Positions 24,011 to 32,254 are shown, numbered from the stretch's first letter. The stretch is 64,000 nucleotides of DNA from Polluticoccus soli (GCF_029269745.1 NZ_JARJHT010000002.1:682001-746000); one strand, 5' to 3'. The notes: a model not told the origin generated them from the letters alone. Numbers and translations are program-made.

Positions 24011-24661
24011 ATGACTGTTATGCGCGAAACACCCAGTTTACAATCGGTCTATGCATCGGTATTTGAGCCTGCTCTGCTACAGGAAATAGAGGATAAGTCT
24101 ATGCTGATTACGGCCGCTGCCGGGCAGGAGATGATAAAGATGGGACAAAACATCCGGGTCGTTCCGCTGATGCTTAGCGGCACCTTAAAAGTCAGCCGGG
24201 TAAATGACGAGGGACAGGAATTGTTGTTGTACTATGTAAGGGGAGGACAGGGTTGTGCCATGACGTTTTCGTGCGGTATGATGTCGCAGTCGAGCCTGGT
24301 AAAGGGCGCTGTTGAAGAGGACCTGAGCATGCTGGTAGTGCCCGTGCCCATTATGGAAGAGTGGATGCTCAAATATCCCCTGTGGAAGAAATTTGTGATG
24401 TCTACCATCGTGAGCGAATTTGTAGATGTGATAAAAAGCATGGATGAGGTGACGTTCAAAAAAATGGACGACCGACTTGTTAATTATCTTAAAGGGAAAT
24501 CGTTGATATCCGGATCTTCCCTGATCAATATAACCCACCAGCAAATAGCTGACGAACTGGGGACTAATCGTGTAGTGGTATCCCGCCTGCTGAAGAAACT
24601 CGAAACAGATAAAAAACTCCTGCTGTACCGCAACCAGATAAAGCTGCTGAAGGATATGTAA
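24011..24661 (+). CDS. Crp/Fnr family transcriptional regulator
   Basis: A 216-residue regulator: an N-terminal cyclic-nucleotide-binding-type beta-barrel (residues about 25-130, with AAAGQEMIKMGQNIRVVPLMLSGTLKV and GQELLLYYVRGGQGCAM) and a C-terminal Crp-type winged helix (NITHQQIADELGTNRVVVSRLLKKLE). The cysteine-rich N-terminus of Fnr is absent, so it is not an iron-sulfur Fnr; the CAP phosphate-binding arginine motif is not clear either, leaving the signal unknown. The ATG at 24011 or 24020 is possible. Its stop codon overlaps the first of two palindromes that precede the DUF4242 gene, its likely target. Confidence 0.92.
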   Translation: MTVMRETPSLQSVYASVFEPALLQEIEDKSMLITAAAGQEMIKMGQNIRVVPLMLSGTLKVSRVNDEGQELLLYYVRGGQGCAMTFSCGMMSQSSLVKGAVEEDLSMLVVPVPIMEEWMLKYPLWKKFVMSTIVSEFVDVIKSMDEVTFKKMDDRLVNYLKGKSLISGSSLINITHQQIADELGTNRVVVSRLLKKLETDKKLLLYRNQIKLLKDM

Positions 24662-24692
24662 CTTTTGTTACAGAGAAAAGTAACAATGTTAC
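24657..24692. promoter_or_regulatory. Two tandem Crp-like palindromes
   Basis: Dyad one is TGTAAC-TTTT-GTTACA (24657-24672), which fits the Crp-family form TGTnA-N6-TnACA. Dyad two is GTAACA-A-TGTTAC (24680-24692). Their centres are about 21.5 bases apart, two helical turns. They lie between the Crp/Fnr gene and the DUF4242 gene, upstream of a -7-like box. Confidence 0.5.
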
Positions 24693-24715
24693 CGTTTTTG
24701 CCCTTCCGGTCATCG

Positions 24716-24723
24716 CATCTTTG
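24716..24723 (+). promoter_or_regulatory. -7-like box before the DUF4242 gene
   Basis: CATCTTTG matches seven of eight bases of TAnnTTTG. A start near 24728 would place the two palindromes at about -63 and -42, positions where Crp-type activators work. The leader would be about 77 bases. Confidence 0.4.
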
Positions 24724-24804
24724 TCTTGTCAAAAGGCAGTAAGCTTTATGACCGGGGACGCCGAAAACCGCGCAGAGTAGGCATAAAACCAAAATATCAG
24801 TGTT

Positions 24805-25077
24805 ATGCCAAAGTATGTGATCGAACGCGAGATCCCCGGAGCTGGACAATTCACACCCCAAAAGCTGAAAGAAATATCGCAGGTGTCCAACAACGTATTA
24901 GTTACCCTCGGGTCTGAAATACAGTGGGTACACAGCTATGTTACAGGCAACAAAGTGTACTGCATCTACAACGCAGCCAACGAGGAGATAGTGCGCAAGC
25001 ATGCCAGCCAGAGTGGTTTTCCAGCCGACGTGATCAATAGGGTTTCCGCGGTGATTGATACGGTGACTGCTGAATAA
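24805..25077 (+). CDS. DUF4242 family protein
   Basis: A 90-residue small soluble protein with the DUF4242 pattern: the opening KYVIEREIPGAG, then LGSEIQWVHSYVTGNKVYCIYNAANEEIVRKHA and GFPADVINRVSAVIDTVTAE at the end. The fold is a ferredoxin-like alpha-beta domain; an actinobacterial homologue has been described as nickel-binding, but residues for that are not obvious here, so I do not assign metal binding. It follows the Crp/Fnr gene and is preceded by two palindromes, suggesting direct control by that regulator. A terminator follows. Confidence 0.85.
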   Translation: MPKYVIEREIPGAGQFTPQKLKEISQVSNNVLVTLGSEIQWVHSYVTGNKVYCIYNAANEEIVRKHASQSGFPADVINRVSAVIDTVTAE

Positions 25078-25100
25078 AGAAGTTCAAATTCAATGTTATA

Positions 25101-25124
25101 AAGCCGCTTTATGAGCGGTTTTTT
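25101..25124 (+). terminator. Terminator after the DUF4242 gene
   Basis: AAGCCGCT / AGCGGTTT stem with one wobble pair and a 5-base loop, followed by a T tract on the plus strand that reaches the end of the convergent gene. Confidence 0.75.
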
Positions 25125-25779
25125 ATTGCCATGTCTCATCCAGGTGTTTAGCCCAAAGCTTCTTTGCATACTCCCTGAACTCTTTGGGGCCGTTGAGAAA
25201 GGCGGTGTCAAACGTATATTCTCCACCTTCGTACCTATCTTTTGACATTGGCACCCGGTTGCGGCCCCTGAGCGCATACTTCTTTTTCTCCTGGTACATA
25301 ACGATCTTCATTTCCGCCGGACTTACATCTCCACTGCATGCCAATTTATACATCACCCAAACCTCTGCGATACCGTTGTGATCCAAGTCTGTTATCTGAA
25401 AAGCATCTTCAAAGAATTTTGCCCTTAGATCAAGCGGGCAATCTTTTACGAAGTCGTATACCTTCCATATCTGTTGTACCGACCCGTTTTTCAAAAGATA
25501 GCTCCCCGCTTCCAGTGTTGCGTCCCGATTATCGCCGTAGGCTAGCTTATGTTTGAATTCACCGGTTTCGCTAATGAATGTAATATTGTCGCCCAACCGG
25601 TCTCGCCAGCGAAACGCCGCTTTTGCTTGTCCGTGATAGCTTATTCCCTTTGGAAGATCTTTCACATTTATTTTTGAAGGGTTTAAGTTGCTCTGAGCAC
25701 ACGAGAAGAAGCTCATAAACTCCGGCACGAGGACAAGCACGAGATATACTGAGATATTAAAGATCGATTTCGTTTTCAT
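25123..25779 (-). CDS. Exported hypothetical protein
   Basis: A 218-residue protein with a hydrophobic signal sequence that ends in FFSCAQS; the cysteine may be a lipobox (FFSC is a poor match), otherwise cleavage follows CAQ. The mature part contains an ITDLDHNGIAEVWVMYKLACSGDVSP segment, reminiscent of VCBS/FG-GAP-type calcium loops, and HGQAKAAFRWRDRLGDNI. It resembles a Bacteroidota family sometimes annotated in connection with surface polysaccharide in Riemerella; I recall this from memory and hold it loosely. It stands alone, convergent with DUF4242. Confidence 0.7.
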   Translation of the reverse strand: MKTKSIFNISVYLVLVLVPEFMSFFSCAQSNLNPSKINVKDLPKGISYHGQAKAAFRWRDRLGDNITFISETGEFKHKLAYGDNRDATLEAGSYLLKNGSVQQIWKVYDFVKDCPLDLRAKFFEDAFQITDLDHNGIAEVWVMYKLACSGDVSPAEMKIVMYQEKKKYALRGRNRVPMSKDRYEGGEYTFDTAFLNGPKEFREYAKKLWAKHLDETWQ

Positions 25780-25890
25780 CTCTAAAAATCCGAAAAAATA
25801 TTGGCACCGACACTGCTTGATTTCTTTGAGAATGTCAAAGCTTCGAATTTCGAAAGCCCTTATCTATATTCACGGCAATAACCCGGCTAT

Positions 25891-26487
25891 ATGACCAAAT
25901 CCCGACTCGAAGCTTTCAGCGATGGTGTTATCGCGATCATCATCACCATCATGGTGCTGGAGCTGAAGATACCGCACGAAGCAACACTACAGGCATTGTC
26001 TGAACTGTGGCCCATTTTCCTGAGCTACCTGCTCAGCTTTATTTTCGTGGCTATCTATTGGGGCAATCATCATCACCTGCTGCACACAGTGCATCACGTC
26101 ACCAGTGGTATCATCTGGTCGAATATGGGGTTGCTATTCATGTTGTCGCTTATTCCTTTTACGACCGGCTGGATGGGCGAAAATCATTTTGCCAATACTA
26201 CGATAGCAGTTTATAGTTTCAACTTGCTGCTTGCCGCCATTGCTTTCTACATTCTGCAGAAAACTATTATGGCACAGGTATCTAACCACAGCAAATTGGT
26301 AGTAGCACTGAAAAAACAGGAGGCAAAGGGTTTTGTATCTGTTGTATTGTACATTATCGCCGTTGTGGGTGGTTTATACTATCCTTTTATATCCGGCGTG
26401 GCTATCGGCATCACCACGATCCTATGGCTGATACCTGACAAGAGAATAGAGGCAGCGCTGAGTGAAGAGCGTGCTACGCACCAATAA
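25891..26487 (+). CDS. TMEM175-family (DUF1211) potassium channel-like protein
   Basis: A 198-residue membrane protein with six predicted helices. The first helix carries the family signature RLEAFSDGVIAIIITIMVLELKIP; the FSDG motif is the hallmark of TMEM175 channels, in which bacterial members form tetrameric potassium channels with a hydrophobic gate. The rest of the helices include FLSYLLSFIFVAIYWGNHHHLLH and SNMGLLFMLSLIPFTTGW, also conserved. It stands alone between two minus-strand genes. Function as a channel is by family knowledge; no regulatory domain is present. Confidence 0.92.
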   Translation: MTKSRLEAFSDGVIAIIITIMVLELKIPHEATLQALSELWPIFLSYLLSFIFVAIYWGNHHHLLHTVHHVTSGIIWSNMGLLFMLSLIPFTTGWMGENHFANTTIAVYSFNLLLAAIAFYILQKTIMAQVSNHSKLVVALKKQEAKGFVSVVLYIIAVVGGLYYPFISGVAIGITTILWLIPDKRIEAALSEERATHQ

Positions 26488-26499
26488 AGACCATTAATA

Positions 26500-27837
26500 T
26501 CAGTAATACTCTATTTCCCGCGTAAAGATGACGGCGGAGCCGCGCGTTTTCTTAATGACGTTTCCCTTTTTGTCGTAGTCTTCTTGCTCTGTTTCATCAT
26601 CTATCGAACTGGTGCGTGATATTTCCCTTGTTTCGGAGCCGTTGTCTTCCTTATACAAATGGTAAGAAGTATATGCTACCTTTTTATTGAGGCTGTCATA
26701 GCTATATTCAATGACTGAACCAATACGCATTCCAGAATGTTCAGTGGAAGGGCTATAACCTTCAACATACTCCTTCTGTTCCTTCAGGTTGTTGTGATAA
26801 TCGTAACTATAAAGTATTTTGATAGTAAACTGCTTCTCATCACCATACCAGTGTTTTATTTTGTAAGCCAATCCTTCAAATACCGCCTCCTCTATCTTGT
26901 TGCCTCTGTCGTCATATTTATAGTCGGTAATTTTAACTGACGTGTCCGGGTAGTCGGGAGACAAACGGACCTCCTGCTTCATTTCCTGCGTAGTATTGCC
27001 TTTAGTATCGTATCGGTAGCTGGTTATTTCCATCATCGTGTCCAGGTGTTCGTTGCCTGTAACCGACCGTTGAAATTCGTTTATCTCAATTGTATCCAGT
27101 TTTTCTGGTTCAAGGTAAATCGTAAATTTTTTCACAGCCCTTTCTGACACCCTGCCTTGAGCATCATATTTGTAATTGGTCATACTAGCAATTGTATCTC
27201 GATCATCATTACCAACTGACCTATAATACTCTCTCATTTTGACCGTCTCAGGGTCTTCTGGGTGTAGGTAAATCGTAAACCCCTTTGATATCATTTCCGA
27301 CACCCGGCCTAAGTGATCATACTGGTAATTAGACAAAGAAATTCGAGAAGACTGTGGTCCCGTGAACCAATTTGACATCATGCCCCCATACCAGTCTATA
27401 AGGCGATGACAATTGTCGTCGATTGTGGAAACATACTGTTCTTGAATCATTTTTCCCGACAAGTCAAACTTGTAGGCAAAACCGTTGCATTTTATGTTGT
27501 CATTGCTGTAAAGACCTGTTTCGACAATATGTCCTCGTTCGTCGTACTTTGCACGCTCTTCTCCCATCAGCACATTGCTCTCGTTGTAAATGCCGTTTAT
27601 CGCAAATCTTTTTACAGTATCTAGCGTCAGTACTTCTTTTACAACGTAGTCAGACACATTCATCGTAGCCGTTATTTTCTTCACATTTCCCTTTAAAGTA
27701 TCTCCGCCAAATACCAGCTGTCCATACGAACGTATGTTAACGCACAGCAACAGGATAAAGGCTAGCAACCTGGAGCTTGAGCCGATGTAAATCTTTTTTG
27801 AAAGGTATGATAAAATGTAAACCTTGCTCATGATCAT
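26500..27837 (-). CDS. Exported YD-repeat (RHS-like) protein
   Basis: A 445-residue protein with a signal peptide (hydrophobic stretch LLAFILLLCVNIRSYGQ). It holds at least six YD-type units (YDHLGRVSE, YDAQGRVSE, YDTKGNTTQ, YDDRGNKIEE, YDYHNNLKE, YDSLNKKV), as in RHS beta-cages, some inside a longer repeat of about 51 residues (FTIYLxPE start). There is no RHS core-associated domain, toxin tip or secretion tail, so it is a short stand-alone YD-repeat protein. The frame extends to 27900, but a TATCTTTA box at 27857-27864 supports the start near 27837 (27831 is also possible). Confidence 0.8.
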   Translation of the reverse strand: MIMSKVYILSYLSKKIYIGSSSRLLAFILLLCVNIRSYGQLVFGGDTLKGNVKKITATMNVSDYVVKEVLTLDTVKRFAINGIYNESNVLMGEERAKYDERGHIVETGLYSNDNIKCNGFAYKFDLSGKMIQEQYVSTIDDNCHRLIDWYGGMMSNWFTGPQSSRISLSNYQYDHLGRVSEMISKGFTIYLHPEDPETVKMREYYRSVGNDDRDTIASMTNYKYDAQGRVSERAVKKFTIYLEPEKLDTIEINEFQRSVTGNEHLDTMMEITSYRYDTKGNTTQEMKQEVRLSPDYPDTSVKITDYKYDDRGNKIEEAVFEGLAYKIKHWYGDEKQFTIKILYSYDYHNNLKEQKEYVEGYSPSTEHSGMRIGSVIEYSYDSLNKKVAYTSYHLYKEDNGSETREISRTSSIDDETEQEDYDKKGNVIKKTRGSAVIFTREIEYY

Positions 27838-27929
27838 GCGCTTGTTTACGGCATGCTTAAAGATAGCTGAAAAAGAATCAGGATGCTCCTTTCGTAGCAT
27901 CCTGAAATAGATAGCTGGTAATATCCGCC

Positions 27930-28433
27930 TTAATTCTTCAGGCGGTCCAACAATGCGTCCAGGTTTTCCAGAGCAGAGGTCAGACCTTCTTTCATACCCA
28001 TGTTAATAACAGTTTCAAGATCGGCCAGGGAGTTGTAGGTGACAATGGTTTCTACAAGTGTATTCTCCCCAAGGTCTTTGAAACGGGCATCCCATGGAGC
28101 GCGTGGCAGCGTCGGATTTACTTCGCCATTCTCATCGCAGAAAGCGTCGAGGGCTTTATAGCTTTCCCTTGCGTTGACCTTAGTATAATCCATGCGTCCC
28201 CAGTATTGTTTTCCTTCGGGATCGATCATACAATACAGCCAGTAACCACCCTCACGGAAATCCATTGATTTGGTTTTTGTTGTGAAGGGGTGGGGCGCCC
28301 ACCACTGGTCCAGCAGTTCGCTTTTGGTGTATGCATCCCACACCAGCTGGCGGCCGGCAGCAAATTCGCGTTTAACGGTAATGGTGTTTTTTTCTTTGTC
28401 GACGATGAAGTCGAATTGCAGTGTTGTTTTCAT
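27930..28433 (-). CDS. SRPBCC (AHSA1-like) domain protein
   Basis: A 167-residue START/Bet v1-fold protein of the AHSA1 type ([44 protein letters not shown] is the characteristic opening; [20 protein letters not shown] follows). Such proteins bind hydrophobic ligands; none is known here. The start is placed at 28433 because the ATG overlaps the stop codon of the ArsR-type gene (ATGA), giving translational coupling, and upstream codons lie inside that gene. ArsR plus SRPBCC pairs are common and usually autoregulated. Confidence 0.93.
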   Translation of the reverse strand: MKTTLQFDFIVDKEKNTITVKREFAAGRQLVWDAYTKSELLDQWWAPHPFTTKTKSMDFREGGYWLYCMIDPEGKQYWGRMDYTKVNARESYKALDAFCDENGEVNPTLPRAPWDARFKDLGENTLVETIVTYNSLADLETVINMGMKEGLTSALENLDALLDRLKN

Positions 28434-28753
28434 TGTTTTTGCTGTTTTTTGATTGTTGCTAATAAGTTGTCTAGTTGACTGAAACGCGTTTCCCAGATCT
28501 TGCGAAATTGTTCCAGCCATTTGTCGATCTGTTTCATTTTCTCGATCTCAAGGGTGTAATAAATTTCCCTGCCTTGCTGTTCCTGTTTCACCAGCTCACA
28601 TTCGGTAAGTATGCGCAGGTGTTTTGAAACTGCCTGGCGGGTGATGTCAAAATGTTCGGCGATCGCGTTCGGTGTCATCGCCTGCAGTGCGATGAGTGTG
28701 ATGATCGCTCTCCGGGTTGGGTCAGCTATGGCTTGAAAAACGTCTCGTCTCAT
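28430..28753 (-). CDS. ArsR-family transcriptional regulator
   Basis: A 107-residue winged-helix protein: [19 protein letters not shown], then the recognition helix [18 protein letters not shown], and the wing [10 protein letters not shown]. No cysteine pair for metal sensing (the CVC motif of ArsR/SmtB) is present, so it belongs to the non-metal subgroup that accompanies AHSA1-like proteins. It is first in a two-gene operon. A perfect palindrome sits inside its promoter, between the -33 and -7 boxes, which strongly suggests autorepression. Confidence 0.93.
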   Translation of the reverse strand: MRRDVFQAIADPTRRAIITLIALQAMTPNAIAEHFDITRQAVSKHLRILTECELVKQEQQGREIYYTLEIEKMKQIDKWLEQFRKIWETRFSQLDNLLATIKKQQKQ

Positions 28754-28783
28754 TTGAAGCTAAATTATGAAACCTTTCGATTG

Positions 28784-28815
28784 CAAATATATGCGCAACT
28801 ATTTGGTTGCGCAAA
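28784..28815 (-). promoter_or_regulatory. ArsR operon promoter with embedded operator palindrome
   Basis: On the minus strand: TTTG (-33, at 28815-28812), a 20-base spacer, then TATATTTG (-7, at 28791-28784). The palindrome GCGCAAC-N6-GTTGCGC (28793-28812) fills the spacer and touches the -33 box, so a bound repressor would block polymerase. Confidence 0.7.
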
Positions 28816-28890
28816 ATATTTTTTACGTTACTGGTACGTTTTCAGTGTAAATCTGTGATTATGAGCAGGAAAAAAAATTCCAGGGCCTGG

Positions 28891-29874
28891 TTATGATCCT
28901 GTCAAGATCCTGTTCGGAGTATAGCCCAAACGCTTTTTGAACTCAGTTGAGAAACTGCCTACGTTGTGGTAGCCAATGAAGTAGGCGACCTCTGTAATAT
29001 TCATTTCCTTTTTCTCCAGCAACGCTTTTGCTTTTTGCATCCTTAGCTGGAGAATGTAGCCGAAAACAGTGTTCTGGAAAAAGTGCTTAAAGCCTTTCTT
29101 CAGTTTGTATTCGTTCAATGCAAAACGTTGCGTGAGCTCTTTCAATGAAAGTTCGTCGAGATAGTGTTGATCGATGTAGTTCCTTACAGCATATAGCTTC
29201 TCCCTGTCGCCGATGCTCCATTCATCTTTTGCCGTTTGCACGGCATTAAGGTGCTCTATCTGCAGCGCAAACAGTTCCATCATCTTGCTTTCAATGAAGA
29301 GGTAGCGTGTAAGCCCCTGGAAGCTGCAGTTAGTAATGGTGTGTATCACCTCGGCAATTCGCGGCGACCAATCGAGATTGCCCGGATGTGCAAGAAAGTT
29401 CTGTTTGCGTTCAATGCTCTCCGCAATACCATCCAGTTGTTTTGAAGCTGCCGATTGCAATACAGACTTAAGATAACCGAGATTATAAGTGATAGTAAGT
29501 GCTGAGAACCCGCCGGGTTGTATGATATGGTTTCCAGCGAAACTAGTGTTGTATTGAATGCTATGGTTTTGCCTGCCGAATGTGACTGGGTTCTTAAACG
29601 ACGAGAAGCGGGATTCCACATTTCCTTTCAGAATAAACACAGACTCTGCAGATTCTGATACATCAGGGTCTTTTAGCTGAAGCAGCCTTTGGGGATCTAT
29701 CGTAAATCGGGTGAGCGTCAACTCGGGCGTGGCGATGACATGGGAGCTGCCGGCTGCAAGACCAGGTTCGCTGAATTGCATCACGGCTTCAGTATACCGC
29801 TCCCCTGAATGGATAACTGTATGCTCGTCGTGCGAAAAGACATCAGACCAATGGGCGCTTTCAATTTTATCCAT
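28891..29874 (-). CDS. AraC-family transcriptional regulator
   Basis: A 327-residue regulator with an N-terminal effector region of about 220 residues (cupin-like strands, no recognised ligand motif) and a C-terminal double helix-turn-helix: LSLKELTQRFALNEYKLKKGFKHFF and MNITEVAYFIGYHNVGSFSTEFKKRLGYTPNRI. The latter is the conserved AraC signature. The PchR-like shape is usual in Bacteroidota. It is divergent from a cupin membrane protein gene with 82 bases between, so it may regulate that gene. Confidence 0.93.
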   Translation of the reverse strand: MDKIESAHWSDVFSHDEHTVIHSGERYTEAVMQFSEPGLAAGSSHVIATPELTLTRFTIDPQRLLQLKDPDVSESAESVFILKGNVESRFSSFKNPVTFGRQNHSIQYNTSFAGNHIIQPGGFSALTITYNLGYLKSVLQSAASKQLDGIAESIERKQNFLAHPGNLDWSPRIAEVIHTITNCSFQGLTRYLFIESKMMELFALQIEHLNAVQTAKDEWSIGDREKLYAVRNYIDQHYLDELSLKELTQRFALNEYKLKKGFKHFFQNTVFGYILQLRMQKAKALLEKKEMNITEVAYFIGYHNVGSFSTEFKKRLGYTPNRILTGS

Positions 29875-29928
29875 TTTGCCTAAATCAAAATCCGTTTATC
29901 CTAAGTGATAGCGGGTGAGGTGATCGAA

Positions 29929-29940
29929 TTTTGCGCAAAA
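29929..29940. promoter_or_regulatory. Palindrome between the AraC and cupin genes
   Basis: TTTTGCGCAAAA is a perfect 12-base palindrome 17 bases before the cupin gene's ATG. It shares the TTGCGCAA core with the ArsR operator at 28793-28815. Could be an AraC or other regulator site; evidence is the symmetry alone. Confidence 0.3.
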
Positions 29941-29956
29941 ATAATATTTAATCATT

Positions 29957-30718
29957 ATGGATGCGAAAACAATGCCGCTAAAGAGCAGCAAATGGCTGAA
30001 AGTCTTATCAGTCTTATTTTACCCAACAGGTGTGGTAACGGTATGGAAAGGGAACAGGAAGTTCTGGCTGAAACTTTTGTACACTGTTATTGGTTTGCCT
30101 GTGTTCCTTGTCTTGTTCAGCTATTTCTCTATTGTCGTCTTCGGGGCATTTCTGCCACCGCTGGACCGCACCGTCGGCAACAGGACCGACAAGACTATAG
30201 TAAATGGCGAGGGTAATTACTCGGCTACCTTTGTGAAATCTGGTGCAGAGACCGGCGGTGCCTATGAACTCGTACAGGTTGAACTGGAGCCTTATGGAGG
30301 TAATGACTGGCATTACCACAAAACATTTGTAGAGGAGTTTACGGTGCTGGAAGGACAAGTGAAGATCGGCCACAACGGTAGTGAAGTGTTGCTGAACAAA
30401 GGCGAGACCACTAGAGCCGACAAAGAGGATATGCATTTCTTCAAAAATGCTACCGGAGAAAGAGCACAGTTGCTGGTGAAGATCACACCTGCTGCCGGAC
30501 TGGAAAAAACATTGCGTGTAGCGTACGGATTGATCAATGATGGTCTGTTGAAGAATGAAATGACTAAGAACCCCTGGCACATGGCATTGCTGCTAGGGTA
30601 TAGCGAGTCTTACCTTCCCTTCATGCCGGCGATGATACAGGAACCGCTGATCAATGCGCTGGCGAAGATCGCGCAGTGGAGGGGAGAGGATAAAAGCTTG
30701 TACAAGTACTTTAAGTGA
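29957..30718 (+). CDS. Membrane protein with cupin domain
   Basis: A 253-residue protein. The N-terminal part has one strong membrane helix (residues about 38-66, LLYTVIGLPVFLVLFSYFSIVVFGAF). The middle is a cupin 2-type barrel: YELVQVELEPYGGNDWHYHKTFVEEFTVLEGQVKIG with likely metal-ligand residues H, H and E, and later GETTRADKEDMHFFKNATGE. The C-terminal 70 residues contain LGYSESYLPFMPAMIQEPLINAL. Substrate unknown. It is transcribed divergently from the AraC-type gene, probably its regulator. Confidence 0.82.
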   Translation: MDAKTMPLKSSKWLKVLSVLFYPTGVVTVWKGNRKFWLKLLYTVIGLPVFLVLFSYFSIVVFGAFLPPLDRTVGNRTDKTIVNGEGNYSATFVKSGAETGGAYELVQVELEPYGGNDWHYHKTFVEEFTVLEGQVKIGHNGSEVLLNKGETTRADKEDMHFFKNATGERAQLLVKITPAAGLEKTLRVAYGLINDGLLKNEMTKNPWHMALLLGYSESYLPFMPAMIQEPLINALAKIAQWRGEDKSLYKYFK

Positions 30719-30742
30719 TCTGATCGCAATGTGCGAATAATA

Positions 30743-30763
30743 AAGCCGCTCAATGAGCGGCTT
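30743..30763. terminator. Hairpin terminator between cupin and patatin genes
   Basis: Arms AAGCCGCTC and GAGCGGCTT with a 3-base loop, between convergent genes. A weak T tract follows on either strand. Confidence 0.6.
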
Positions 30764-30792
30764 ATAGTTGTGAAAATTTGGGCTGAAATATG

Positions 30793-32145
30793 TTATGCAA
30801 ATTCGGCAGTCGCAGTTGGTTGCTGTGCACCAGTTTTTACCAACATAGGGCAATACAGTTTCACCTGCAGTTCAGCCAGGTTCTCGGCATGGGTTATCAG
30901 GCAACGTGTCTGGTCGGTCGAGAGACTGGTAAGATTGGTAGCAACGCTAGAAGCTATGGCAGTGTCTTTCTCATTCAGGTTACGGGCGTAGATAGCAGTA
31001 TAGCCGACACGCTGTTTTAGGTGATCCGTGATCTCATTACGGTATTTATCGGGCGAGTCGATCCATGCCTGCTGAAAACCGTGCAGGTTGATCACTTCAG
31101 GCAAAATAGTTCCCTCGACCATGTTGCTTACAAACCCGCTGATGCAGCGGTCGAGGCTCCAGCCAAGAGAGAAATAGGAGATAGGCCTCGCACCGTTTTG
31201 GATGTTGTGATACAGGTTGGTTTGCATTTGCGAAGCTTTGATGCGGTACATGAACAGGTCAACGGTACGTATCAGCAAGGCTATTGTGTTGGGATATTTT
31301 TTATCGGCAAAAAATTTACCACCTGCGTCCGAAGTGATAATGATATCGCACTCGTAGCTGCTTTTATCTTGGGTCAGCTTCTGTATACCCTGGTTATCGT
31401 ATACACCGCCGTCTACCAACACAGGCCGTGCGCGTTTGGCATCCTCAGGGTTTTCAAAGTAGCACTGGTCTATCTGTATGGGGCTAAATGCAAAAGGCAC
31501 ACAGCTGGAGGCCATAACTGCTCTTGCAACCGGGAAATTCTCGTTTTTGAAGCGCACCGGTGTTTCGTATTGCGGCTTTGTGGAATAGCCGGAGTCGGCC
31601 ATTTTGCGCTGTGAGAACGTGAATGGTCTGCCTGTTTCCAGGTTCGAAGAGCCTATGGCTATTACCGGCTTGTCTTTGCAAAGTTGCGACAGAGTTTTGC
31701 CGTTAAAGAAAAACTTATCGTAGGCTTTTTCGATCACTTTGCTTACAGGGTATATCCTGTACTGGTGGCGCATCAAAATGAATACAAGTGCGCCAAGCAC
31801 CAAAAACAATGCAGGAGCGTAGCTGGTAAAACTCAGCGCTACGGCAGCGCTAAGAAAAGCAATAATCAGTGCGGCGGTACCAATAAATACCTTTGACCGG
31901 AAGACGAAGCTGATGACGTTTTTAGTTTCCAGCTTTTTCTTCATTTCAGCATGAAAGCTTTTATAGTCTCCTTCGTGCAGGCACCAGGCTGCGCCCGTAA
32001 TAGAGCCACCTGAAATAGTAGACATTACATCTACCTTGTCCAGAATGCCCATTTCATCGAGTTTGTTGAGAGTGCCTAGGTGAAAAGCTGAGGCCCGATA
32101 GCCACCTCCCGATAATGATAGTCCGATCTTACGTTGATCTTGCAT
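30793..32145 (-). CDS. Patatin-like phospholipase with membrane helices
   Basis: A 450-residue patatin-family protein. The oxyanion-hole segment GLSLSGGGYRASAFHLGTL is at the N-terminus; the nucleophile serine lies in STISGGSITGAAW (about residue 47); the catalytic aspartate is in LVDGGVYDNQGIQ (about residue 236). Two consecutive hydrophobic helices (residues about 83-128, from VFIGTAALIIAFLSAAVALSF to LVLGALVFILM) are inserted after the nucleophile, so the protein is membrane anchored. Substrate unknown. A perfect -7 box (TAAATTTG) lies 59 bases upstream. Confidence 0.9.
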   Translation of the reverse strand: MQDQRKIGLSLSGGGYRASAFHLGTLNKLDEMGILDKVDVMSTISGGSITGAAWCLHEGDYKSFHAEMKKKLETKNVISFVFRSKVFIGTAALIIAFLSAAVALSFTSYAPALFLVLGALVFILMRHQYRIYPVSKVIEKAYDKFFFNGKTLSQLCKDKPVIAIGSSNLETGRPFTFSQRKMADSGYSTKPQYETPVRFKNENFPVARAVMASSCVPFAFSPIQIDQCYFENPEDAKRARPVLVDGGVYDNQGIQKLTQDKSSYECDIIITSDAGGKFFADKKYPNTIALLIRTVDLFMYRIKASQMQTNLYHNIQNGARPISYFSLGWSLDRCISGFVSNMVEGTILPEVINLHGFQQAWIDSPDKYRNEITDHLKQRVGYTAIYARNLNEKDTAIASSVATNLTSLSTDQTRCLITHAENLAELQVKLYCPMLVKTGAQQPTATAEFA

Positions 32146-32203
32146 GGCGAATTGTGTTGAAGTGTGAGTAAATATGATAGTTCCCTTATAATTACATGGT
32201 GTT

Positions 32204-32211
32204 CAAATTTA
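32204..32211 (-). promoter_or_regulatory. -7 box of the patatin gene
   Basis: TAAATTTG on the minus strand, a perfect TAnnTTTG, leaving a leader of about 54 bases. Confidence 0.45.
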
Positions 32212-32254
32212 GCGAATGCTATCAGTGTCGTCAAGAGGATAATGGTAAAATAAC

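Noticed and set aside
25847-25858. Near-palindrome with TTCGAA repeats before the TMEM175-like gene
   Set aside because: Imperfect symmetry, no fit with promoter positions; likely chance.
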